Origin: Alphaproteobacteria bacterium
Lineage (GTDB): Bacteria > Pseudomonadota > Alphaproteobacteria > Sphingomonadales > Rhodothalassiaceae
Assembly: GCA_003694205.1 (NCBI GenBank)
Contig: RFKS01000216.1
Location: forward strand, 1-6,460
Length of the DNA stretch: 6,460 bases
Direction: 5' to 3'
Part shown: piece by piece, positions 1 through 5,489 of the stretch
How the letters are laid out: each line of letters opens with the position of its first letter
Position numbering within the stretch: position 1 is the first letter of the stretch
The notes under the pieces: generated by a model
Databases searched by the model: none
What the model saw: only the letters and a program-made list of their open reading frames with translations
What the model was told of the DNA's origin: nothing
Made by a program: the position numbers and the translations under genes

Positions 1-293
1 AGGTGATCCAGATCGGCAGCGGTTTCGAGATTTCGATTGGCGAGACCGCGGCGCTGATCGCCGGGCTCATGGACGCTGACATCGCCATCCGGTGCGAAGA
101 GGAGCGGTTGCGCCCCGAACGAAGCGAGGTCCAGCGTCTTGTCGCCGCGACGGCGAAGGCCGAAAAACTGCTCGGCTGGCGGCCCGAATTCGGCGGTCGC
201 GAGGGCTTCCGTCGCGGCCTCGAGCGGACCATCGCCTGGTTCCGTGACCCCGCCAATCTCGCCCGCTATCGGCCGGGCAGCTATCAGACATGA
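1..293 (+). CDS. legB: LegB-type nucleotide-sugar 4,6-dehydratase, C-terminal end (partial)
   Basis: This is the last ~96 codons of an extended short-chain dehydrogenase/reductase; the 5' part lies outside the window, so the Rossmann fold and the catalytic Tyr-x-x-x-Lys cannot be seen. What is visible fits the C-terminal substrate-binding part of LegB-like dehydratases: an opening 'IGSGFEISIGE' strand and helix, the nucleotide-sugar contact motif 'RLRPERSEVQRL', and the closing 'LLGWRP...GLERTIAWF' segment typical of the sugar-nucleotide dehydratase branch. By family knowledge, LegB converts nucleotide-linked GlcNAc to the 4-keto-6-deoxy sugar, the first committed step towards legionaminic acid. 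The stop codon overlaps the start of the aminotransferase gene (ATGA, 290-293), which implies coupled translation. The LegB assignment leans on the following LegC-type gene; a related dehydratase such as a GDP-mannose 4,6-dehydratase-like enzyme cannot be fully excluded from this fragment. Confidence 0.8.
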   Translation, partial: VIQIGSGFEISIGETAALIAGLMDADIAIRCEEERLRPERSEVQRLVAATAKAEKLLGWRPEFGGREGFRRGLERTIAWFRDPANLARYRPGSYQT

Positions 294-1462
294 CAGCTCC
301 GGCGGTCGATAGGGAAGGCTTTCTCGCCGCGCTGGATCACGTCGTTGGCGATGCCGCACGTCCGGTCGCGCTACATGAGCCGACATTCCCCGGGGGGGAA
401 TGGGAGGCGGTAAAAGCCTGTCTCGACAGCGGCTGGGTGTCCTCGGCGGGGCCGGCAATCGAGCGCTTCGAGCGCATGCTGTGCGAGGTCACCGGTGCCG
501 CCCATGCAGTGGCCGTCGTCAATGGCACAGCGGCCCTCGCGCTCGCCTATCGAGCGGTCGGGGTCGCTGCGGAGGACGAGGTTCTGATGCCGCCTCTCAC
601 CTTCGTTGCGACCGCCAATGCGGCGGCGCAGCTCGGTGCCGTGCCGCATTTCGTCGACATCGACCCGGCCGATTGCGGGCTCTCCGCGGCAGCGCTGGCG
701 TCGCGGATGGATAAGATCGCCGACCGCCGCGGGGACGGCGTCTACAACCGGGAGAGCGGGCGCCGCATCGCCGCCGTGGCTGTGGTCCATGTCTTCGGCT
801 GGCCGGCGGATACGTCAGCCGTCAAGGCAGTGGCCGATGCCTATGGCCTGCCACTCGTCGAGGATGCCGCAGAGGCGCTCGGTTCCTGGCGCGGCGAGCG
901 GCATGCGGGGTGCCTGGGGCGGCTCGGCATTCTGAGCTTTAACGGCAACAAAATCGTGACCACCGGCGGCGGCGGCGCGGTGCTTACCGACGATGCGGCG
1001 CTGGCGGCCGAGGTGAGGGCGCTGGCGACGACGGCCAAGCGCGCGCACCCCTTCCGCTATCATCACGACCGCGTCGCCTTCAATTATCGCATGCCCAATC
1101 TCAATGCCGCGCTCGGCGTGGCGCAGCTTTCCGCCCTCGACGCGCTTCTTGCGCGCAAGGCGGCGCTTGCGGACCGCTATCGCGGGGCTTTCGCCGACGT
1201 CCCGGGCGTGCGCTATCGTCCGCCCCCGGCCGGCACGCGAGCCAATCACTGGCTCAACGTCCTCGAGCTCGATGTGACGACGATCGCGGCGCGCGATGCT
1301 CTGATCGCGGCGGCCCATGAGCGGGGTATCGGGGTGCGGCCGGCGTGGGACCTGCTGCATCGCCTGCCGATGTACGATCGCTGTCCGCGGGGTGGGCTCG
1401 ATATCGCGGAAGAGGCCGAAATCCGGCTTGTGACCGCGCCCTCGAGCGCCTTTCTCGCCTGA
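290..1462 (+). CDS. legC: LegC-type PLP-dependent sugar aminotransferase (DegT/DnrJ/EryC1/StrS family)
   Basis: A complete 390-residue aminotransferase of the DegT/DnrJ/EryC1/StrS fold. Visible marks are the N-terminal 'LHEPTFPGGEWEAVKACLDSGWVSS' region (29-52), the 'VVNGTAAL' cofactor-phosphate region (77-84), 'VEDAAEALGS' (190-199) with Asp192 placed to contact the PLP ring nitrogen, and 'SFNGNKIVTTGGGG' (216-229) with Lys221 as the probable Schiff-base lysine. The segment 'VYNRESGRRIAAVAVVHVFGWPAD' and the ending 'APSSAFL' resemble the LegC subfamily rather than PseC or ArnB. Its expected job is to transfer an amino group from glutamate to C4 of the 4-keto-6-deoxy sugar nucleotide made by LegB. 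Length is normal for the family. The ATG overlaps the upstream stop and has no clear Shine-Dalgarno, so translation is probably coupled. Codons 33-38 lie on a C4G7 tract that forms a short perfect inverted repeat. Confidence 0.92.
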   Translation: MTAPAVDREGFLAALDHVVGDAARPVALHEPTFPGGEWEAVKACLDSGWVSSAGPAIERFERMLCEVTGAAHAVAVVNGTAALALAYRAVGVAAEDEVLMPPLTFVATANAAAQLGAVPHFVDIDPADCGLSAAALASRMDKIADRRGDGVYNRESGRRIAAVAVVHVFGWPADTSAVKAVADAYGLPLVEDAAEALGSWRGERHAGCLGRLGILSFNGNKIVTTGGGGAVLTDDAALAAEVRALATTAKRAHPFRYHHDRVAFNYRMPNLNAALGVAQLSALDALLARKAALADRYRGAFADVPGVRYRPPPAGTRANHWLNVLELDVTTIAARDALIAAAHERGIGVRPAWDLLHRLPMYDRCPRGGLDIAEEAEIRLVTAPSSAFLA

Positions 1463-1531
1463 GCCGCTTGCGCCGCGGTCGGGCCTCGTGCCAGTCTCAG
1501 TCACGGCGGACGATGCGGTGGCGGAGTGGTG
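1463..1531 (+). other. 69-base gap between legC and the acyltransferase gene
   Basis: This is the only true gap between genes on the plus arm; the other junctions overlap or lie within a few bases. I see no T-run terminator, convincing promoter boxes or strong inverted repeat. The GNAT reading frame is open through the whole gap but has no ATG before 1532 and only GTG codons at 1526 and 1529. The sole recognisable element is a GGAG at 1523-1526. The gap may mark the point where the acyltransferase gene joined the operon, but that is inference. Confidence 0.6.
1523..1526 (+). promoter_or_regulatory. Shine-Dalgarno that decides the acyltransferase start
   Basis: GGAG lies 5 bases before the ATG at 1532. 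The in-frame GTG codons at 1526 and 1529 overlap or abut this motif and could not use it, so ATG 1532 is the preferred start. The resulting protein is 313 residues. Confidence 0.6.
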
Positions 1532-2473
1532 ATGGCGCTCGACCTCAGGCCCTATCAGCCCGGTGACGAGGATGCGATCCTGTCCCTCTTTGCGGCGAGT
1601 TTTGGCCGCCGGATGGGGCGCGATTACTGGATCTGGCGCTTTCGCGACAATCCCCTCGGCGGGCCATGGATCGAGCTCGCCTGGGATGGCGATCGACTGG
1701 CGGCACATTATGCCGTCTCGCCGGCGGAACTGCTCGTCGGAGGCGAGCGCAAAAAGACCGCGCTCTCGATGACCACGATGACGCATCCCGACTATCGCGG
1801 GCAGGATCTGTTCGGGCGGCTTGCAGACCAGCTCTATGGCCGGCTTGCGGCGGCCGGCTTTGCCGCGGTGTGGGGTTTTCCCAACCGCTTTAGCCATCGC
1901 CTGTTCCTGCGTCGCCTCGAATGGGCCGATATCGGCGAGATCGCGACGCTCGTCCTCGATCTCGAGGAGCTGCGAGCGCCGGCGGTCGATTCCTATCGGC
2001 TGGAGCATCTGGCGCAGCCTCCGTCGTCGCTCGACGCACTGGCGTCGGCGGAGGGCATCGACACCATCCGCCTGTCGCGACGCGCCCCGCTTATGGCGTG
2101 GCGTCTCTTCAATCCGGCCGCCGGTGACTATCGCTGCCACCTCGTGCACGGCGACGCCGGCGTGCGCGGCTTTCTCGCATCGAAGCCCTATGGCCCGGAC
2201 GCCCTCGATATCGTCGACCTTGTCGCCACCGATGCCGAGGCACTCGCGGCCGCCATCGCACTGGTCGCATCCGAGGCCGCAGCGCGCGGCGTCCGGCGCC
2301 TCAATTGCTGGATGTCGCTCCACCATCCCCTGCGCACCGAGATGGAACGCCTCGGCTTCGTTCCCCGTGAGCCGGTGACGATGCTCGGCGCCCGCTGGTT
2401 CGGGGTGGCAGGCGGCGACCCTTATGACCTCAGATCCTGGCGGCTGCCGATGATCGCATCGGATGTCTTTTGA
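1532..2473 (+). CDS. GNAT-family N-acyltransferase, two-lobed, candidate LegH-role enzyme
   Basis: A 313-residue protein with a GNAT-like N-terminal lobe (about 1-150). 'LSMTTMTHPDYRGQDLFGRLADQLY' (78-102) matches strand beta4 plus the CoA pyrophosphate loop and following helix, and a 'GFPN' segment (115-118) follows. The usual R-x-x-G-x-G/A loop reads R-G-Q-D-L-F here, so Asp92 replaces the expected glycine. The C-terminal lobe (about 185-313) looks like a second, diverged copy: 'WRFRDNPLGG' at 35-44 is echoed by 'WRLFNPAAG' at 190-198, and 'MERLGFVPRE' (271-280) resembles a GNAT C-terminal strand. It lies between legC and legG, where an acyltransferase adding an acyl group to the C4 amine is needed. 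The normal LegH is a shorter left-handed beta-helix protein and is not in the window. The function is inferred from position; it could instead modify a later intermediate or another glycan. There are no membrane segments, so it is probably cytoplasmic. Confidence 0.75.
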   Translation: MALDLRPYQPGDEDAILSLFAASFGRRMGRDYWIWRFRDNPLGGPWIELAWDGDRLAAHYAVSPAELLVGGERKKTALSMTTMTHPDYRGQDLFGRLADQLYGRLAAAGFAAVWGFPNRFSHRLFLRRLEWADIGEIATLVLDLEELRAPAVDSYRLEHLAQPPSSLDALASAEGIDTIRLSRRAPLMAWRLFNPAAGDYRCHLVHGDAGVRGFLASKPYGPDALDIVDLVATDAEALAAAIALVASEAAARGVRRLNCWMSLHHPLRTEMERLGFVPREPVTMLGARWFGVAGGDPYDLRSWRLPMIASDVF

Positions 2474-2475
2474 GC

Positions 2476-3666
2476 ATGCGGGAGTCACTCTACCTTCTGA
2501 CCGGCGCGCGATCGGAGCTCGACTATTTTCTGAGCCTTTATGAGGCCGCCGCGGCTTCGGGACGGTTCGAGCCGGCCTTCATCGTCAGCGGCATGCACCT
2601 GTCGCGCCGCTTCGGCCACACGGTGGACGACATCGCGCGCGACGGGCTGCGCATTGCCGGGCGCATCGACAATCTGGTCGAGGACACGGATGCGCCGGCC
2701 GCGCGCGGCAAATCCGCGGGGCGCCTGCTCGCCGGCCTCGCCGACCTGCTCGCCGCGTCGCCGCCTGCCTATCTCTGCTTCGTCGGTGATCGCGAGGAGG
2801 CGCTGGCAGCCGCCGCGGCCGGTGCCTATTTGCGCATTCCCACAGTCCATATCGGTGCCGGCGACCAGGCGGACGACGGCAATGTCGACAATCCGGTGCG
2901 GCATGCGGCGAGCAAGCTCGCGCATCTGCACATGGCCTTCACCGAACGAAGTGCGGCCCGGGTACGCGCGCTCGGCGAGGAGCCATGGCGCGTGCATGTG
3001 ACCGGGGCGCCGGGTCTCGACCGCCTCGCCGGGGAGCCGGAGATCGGCGATCGCGAGCTGTTTGCCGCCATCGGCTTCGACCCGGGTGATGCGCCCTTCG
3101 CGCTGGTCATCCAGCATCCGATCCTGAGCGATCTCGAGCGCGCCCGTGCCGATATGGAGGCGACCCTTGAGGCCCTTGCGCGGGTCGGCTGTCCGGCCTT
3201 CGTCAGCGCGCCCAATTCCGACGCCGGCCACCGCGCCGTCTTTGCCGCCATCGAGGAGGCGACGCGGACCAATCCCAGGCTTTTCCACTACCCGAATCTG
3301 CCCCGGCCACTGTTCGTCAATCTCTTCCGGCGCGCCGCCGTGCTCGTCGGCAATTCGAGCGCCGGCCTCATCGAGGCGCCATTCCTTGGTGTGCCGGCGG
3401 TCAATGTCGGCCTGCGCCAGCGCGGGCGGGAGCACGGGGAAAGCGTGATTTTCGTCGACGGCGATGCCGACGCCATCGAGGCCGCCCTGCGCCGTGCCAT
3501 GTTCGATCCCGATTTCCGTGCGCTTGCCGCTCGCGCCGGGTCGCCTTATGGAGACGGGCAGGCCGGGCGCCGGATCCATGATATTCTTGCCGGCGTCGAG
3601 GACCGCGCGCGCCTGCTGTTCAAGCGGCATGTCGATGCGGCGGACAGGGAGGGGGAGCGGCGATGA
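2476..3666 (+). CDS. legG: NeuC/LegG-type hydrolysing nucleotide-sugar 2-epimerase
   Basis: A 396-residue member of the UDP-GlcNAc 2-epimerase superfamily (GT-B-like fold). Seen are an N-terminal 'LYLLTGARSELDYF' (nucleotide-sugar site), 'VGDREEALAAA' (103-113), 'HIGAGD...VDNPVRHAASKLAHLHM' (125-153), 'VTGAPGLD' (175-182), 'QHP' (213-215) and the nucleotide-binding 'VGNSSAGLIEAP' (291-302) followed by 'VNVGLRQRGRE' (309-319). LegG-type enzymes invert C2 of the diacetamido sugar nucleotide and release the nucleotide, giving a free mannose-configured sugar for LegI. In most relatives the second motif reads HxxGGE; here the acidic residue is Asp130, and the following loop appears one residue longer. 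ATG 2476 was chosen; a TTG at 2470, overlapping the upstream stop as TTGA, would add two residues. It overlaps the deacetylase gene by 4 bases. The presence of legB and legC favours LegG over sialic acid NeuC. Confidence 0.88.
   Translation: MRESLYLLTGARSELDYFLSLYEAAAASGRFEPAFIVSGMHLSRRFGHTVDDIARDGLRIAGRIDNLVEDTDAPAARGKSAGRLLAGLADLLAASPPAYLCFVGDREEALAAAAAGAYLRIPTVHIGAGDQADDGNVDNPVRHAASKLAHLHMAFTERSAARVRALGEEPWRVHVTGAPGLDRLAGEPEIGDRELFAAIGFDPGDAPFALVIQHPILSDLERARADMEATLEALARVGCPAFVSAPNSDAGHRAVFAAIEEATRTNPRLFHYPNLPRPLFVNLFRRAAVLVGNSSAGLIEAPFLGVPAVNVGLRQRGREHGESVIFVDGDADAIEAALRRAMFDPDFRALAARAGSPYGDGQAGRRIHDILAGVEDRARLLFKRHVDAADREGERR
3647..3657 (+). promoter_or_regulatory. Purine-rich Shine-Dalgarno before the deacetylase gene
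   Basis: GGGAGGGGGAG ends 5 bases before ATG 3663. It sits inside the last codons of legG and gives the deacetylase its own strong ribosome site in addition to the ATGA overlap. Confidence 0.6.
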
Positions 3667-4331
3667 CCGGAATTCTTGTGGTGGCGCCCCACGCCGACGA
3701 CGAGACCTATGGCTGCGGCGGCACGCTCTTGCGCGCCCGTGGGGAGGGACAGGCGATCCACTGGCTTATCGTGACCTTTCCGAGCCAGGCCCACGGCTAC
3801 AGCCAGGATGCGGCGCGAACGCGCACGCTCGAGATCGAGCGGGCGAGCGCATTTTACGGCTTTGCAAGCGTGCACCGGCTCGATCTCGCACCCGCGGCAC
3901 TCGATCGCGTGCCGCGCGCCGATCTCGTCGCCTTGATGCGGTCCGTCGTCTGCGAAATCGAGCCCGAGACGCTCTATCTGCCCTTCCCCGGCGACGCGCA
4001 CAGTGACCATCGCGCGGTCTTCGAGGCCGGCGCTGCCCTTGCCAAGCGGTTTCGCCACCCGTCGATCCGTTCGGTCCGCCTTTACGAGACACCGTCCGAG
4101 ACCGACTTCGGCCTCGATCCCACCGGCGCTCCCTTCCGGCCCAATCTGTTCATCGACATCAGCGAAACGTTGGCGGCGAAGATCGAGGCGCTGGGGCTCT
4201 ATCCCGGAGAGTGCGGCGAGCACCCCTTTCCGCGCAGCGTCGAGGCGGTGCGGGCGCTCGCCACCCGGCGCGGTGCCGCGGCCGGCGTCGCTGCCGCCGA
4301 GGCGTTCATGATCGTTCGCGAAATCCGCTGA
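3663..4331 (+). CDS. PIG-L/LmbE-family zinc-dependent N-deacetylase
   Basis: A 222-residue protein of normal length for the family. It opens with 'ILVVAPHADDETYGCGG' (4-20), the classic PHxDDE signature with His10 and Asp13 as likely zinc ligands and Asp12 as probable general base. It also has 'GDAHSDH' (110-116), whose His116 is the expected third ligand. The C-terminal 'SVEAVRALATRRGAAAGVAAAEAF' (192-215) matches the usual end of LmbE proteins. Relatives remove an acetyl group from N-acetylated sugars (GlcNAc-PI, GlcNAc-inositol, bacillithiol and teicoplanin precursors). Here it is the last gene of a legionaminate-type operon, overlapping legG as ATGA (3663-3666), so a sugar-nucleotide intermediate or the free diacetamido sugar is the likely substrate. 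It is not needed for canonical Leg5Ac7Ac, so its presence hints at a different N-acyl pattern. The exact substrate cannot be told from sequence. There is no signal peptide, so it is probably cytoplasmic. Confidence 0.88.
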   Translation: MTGILVVAPHADDETYGCGGTLLRARGEGQAIHWLIVTFPSQAHGYSQDAARTRTLEIERASAFYGFASVHRLDLAPAALDRVPRADLVALMRSVVCEIEPETLYLPFPGDAHSDHRAVFEAGAALAKRFRHPSIRSVRLYETPSETDFGLDPTGAPFRPNLFIDISETLAAKIEALGLYPGECGEHPFPRSVEAVRALATRRGAAAGVAAAEAFMIVREIR

Positions 4332-4338
4332 TCCGGTC
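4332..4338. other. Seven-base junction between convergent operons
   Basis: The stop of the plus-strand deacetylase gene (4329-4331) and the stop of the minus-strand synthase gene (4341-4339) are separated by TCCGGTC only. There is no room for an intergenic hairpin terminator, so transcripts from both arms probably extend into the opposite gene. Confidence 0.85.
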
Positions 4339-5415
4339 TCAGTCGATGAACTCGTCCGCGGCATAGTCGCGCGGTGCGGGCGTGCCGAGCAGGCGCCAGT
4401 AGTCGAAGGGATCGCGTCCGCCACCCGGCCGCTTCGTCGTCAGATTGTCGGCGGTAAACGGTTCGCCGCGACAGATCGGCTGTGCCGCGACGAGACTGCG
4501 CCGGCCGATCGGGCGATTGATCCTCTCCGCGGCTTCGATGCGCTTTGCGCCGTCGCCAAGGGCCAGTTCGAGGCGGCGAATGGCGCGGATCATCTCGGTA
4601 AGCTCGCCGGGCTCCAGCGAGGCCGCATGATCGGGCCCGGGTAGCGATCGGTCGAGCGTGAAATGCTTTTCGATCACCGGGGCGCCGAGCGCGACGGCTG
4701 CGATGGCGGCGGTGATGCCCTCGCTGTGGTCGGAATAGCCGACGGGCAGACCGAAGGTGGCGCGCAGGGTATCGATGCTCCGCAGGTCAAGAGATGCATC
4801 GGGCGCCGGATAGGCGCTCACGCAATGCAGCAGCGTGACCCGCCCGGCGACCGCGGCCCGCCCCTCGCTCGTGGACCAGGCCTCGACCACCTCTTCGCGC
4901 CGTCGCGGCGGCGTCGCCGGGTGAAGGCAGGCATGGGCGATGATGCCGAGGGCGAACTCGATCTCGCCCAGGCTTGCCATCCCGGTGGACAGGAGGAGCG
5001 GGCGGCCGCTGAGCGTATGCTGACGCAGAAATGGCGCATTGGTGATCTCGCCCGAGGCGATCTTGAGCGGCGTCACGTCCAGCTCGGAAATGAGGAACTC
5101 GAGACTTTCCGCGTCGAAGGCAGTGGACATGAAGACGAGACCGCGCCCGCGGGCCTCCGCCGCAAGGTCGCGGAAGTCGCCACGCGCAAGACTGAGCCGC
5201 CGCAGCATCTCGACCTGGCTTTCCTCCGGCGCGGTGGTGGCTTTCTGGTACTCGGCCTTGGGTGCGCTCGCGGCGGCGAGTCGTTCGGGCGTGAATGTCT
5301 GGAACTTGATGGCATCGGCGCCGGCCGCGGCGGCGGCGGCGATCATATCCGCGGCCCGGGCGGGGTCCCCGTTGTGATTGACCCCGGCTTCGGCGATGAC
5401 GAAGACCCGGCTCAT
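4339..5415 (-). CDS. legI: LegI/NeuB-type nonulosonate synthase with C-terminal SAF domain
   Basis: A complete 358-residue NeuB-family protein. The N-terminal TIM barrel (about 5-285) shows 'VFVIAEAGVNHNGD' (4-17), 'DAIKFQTF' (34-41), 'PLKIASGEI' (116-124), 'LLSTGMASLGEIE' (141-153), 'LLHCVSAYPAP' (195-205), 'VGYSDHSEGI' (225-234) and 'VIEKHFTLDRSLPGPDHAAS' (247-266). His230 and His251 match the metal-ligand histidines of NeuB. The SAF (antifreeze-like) domain fills the end, from 'RRSLVAA' (305-311) to 'RDYAADEFI'. It should condense phosphoenolpyruvate with the 6-deoxy-diacylamino-mannose released by LegG to give legionaminic acid. The roughly 30-residue stretch between 'GEIE' and 'LLHC' is longer than in E. 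coli-type sialic acid synthases. ATG 5415 is favoured because the family N-terminus starts here and GGGAG lies 7 bases upstream; an in-frame extension to 5568 is low-complexity shadow of the neighbouring gene. NeuB proper is the alternative, made unlikely by legB and legC. Confidence 0.92.
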   Translation of the reverse strand: MSRVFVIAEAGVNHNGDPARAADMIAAAAAAGADAIKFQTFTPERLAAASAPKAEYQKATTAPEESQVEMLRRLSLARGDFRDLAAEARGRGLVFMSTAFDAESLEFLISELDVTPLKIASGEITNAPFLRQHTLSGRPLLLSTGMASLGEIEFALGIIAHACLHPATPPRRREEVVEAWSTSEGRAAVAGRVTLLHCVSAYPAPDASLDLRSIDTLRATFGLPVGYSDHSEGITAAIAAVALGAPVIEKHFTLDRSLPGPDHAASLEPGELTEMIRAIRRLELALGDGAKRIEAAERINRPIGRRSLVAAQPICRGEPFTADNLTTKRPGGGRDPFDYWRLLGTPAPRDYAADEFID

Positions 5416-5489
5416 CCGGCTGCTCCCGGGCCTTGCGTTCGTGTACCCGTACCGCCGTCGCCGGCGAATGCCGCGGGATGATGCGTCAT
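5412..5489 (-). CDS. Possible 25-codon ORF bridging legF and legI
   Basis: A small frame fills the space between legF and legI exactly. Its ATG overlaps the legF stop (ATGA, 5489-5486) and its TGA overlaps the legI start (ATGA, 5415-5412). A GGAGG (minus strand, 5501-5497) lies 7 bases before the ATG, stronger than the sites of most genes here. The peptide starts MTHHPAAF and ends QGPGAAG; it is rich in Gly, Ala and Thr, with no hydrophobic segment and no family I recognise. It could be a translated spacer that hands ribosomes from legF to legI, a real small protein, or chance. The composition gives no sign of function, so only the frame and the ribosome site support it. Confidence 0.35.
   Translation of the reverse strand: MTHHPAAFAGDGGTGTRTQGPGAAG
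5423..5427 (-). promoter_or_regulatory. Shine-Dalgarno for legI
   Basis: On the minus strand GGGAG lies 7 bases before ATG 5415. It supports this start over the long upstream in-frame extension, and it lies inside the possible small ORF at 5412-5489. Confidence 0.6.

Noticed and set aside
815..2488. 557-codon open frame on the minus strand opposite legC and the acyltransferase gene
   Set aside because: It lies antisense to two well-supported genes that share a frame. Its translation is rich in Arg, His and Gly with no recognisable fold, as expected for a GC-rich shadow frame.
2485..3630. 381-codon open frame on the minus strand opposite legG
   Set aside because: Antisense shadow of a clear epimerase gene; no motifs and no ribosome site that stands out.
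4329..4345. Possible bidirectional terminator between the converging genes
   Set aside because: The 7-base gap and flanking bases form no stable stem and have no T-run.
3546..4424. 292-codon minus-strand frame crossing the convergent junction
   Set aside because: It is antisense to legG and the deacetylase gene and overlaps the 3' end of legI in another frame; no family resemblance.
5327..5340. GCG/GCC trinucleotide run in legI
   Set aside because: It encodes an alanine helix (A-A-A-A-A-A-G-A-D) normal for this position in a GC-rich genome, and trinucleotide changes would not shift the frame.
4663..5481. 272-codon open frame on the plus strand opposite legI
   Set aside because: It is the mirror of the NeuB-family gene, whose motifs are unambiguous; the translation is low-complexity Arg/Gly/Asp.
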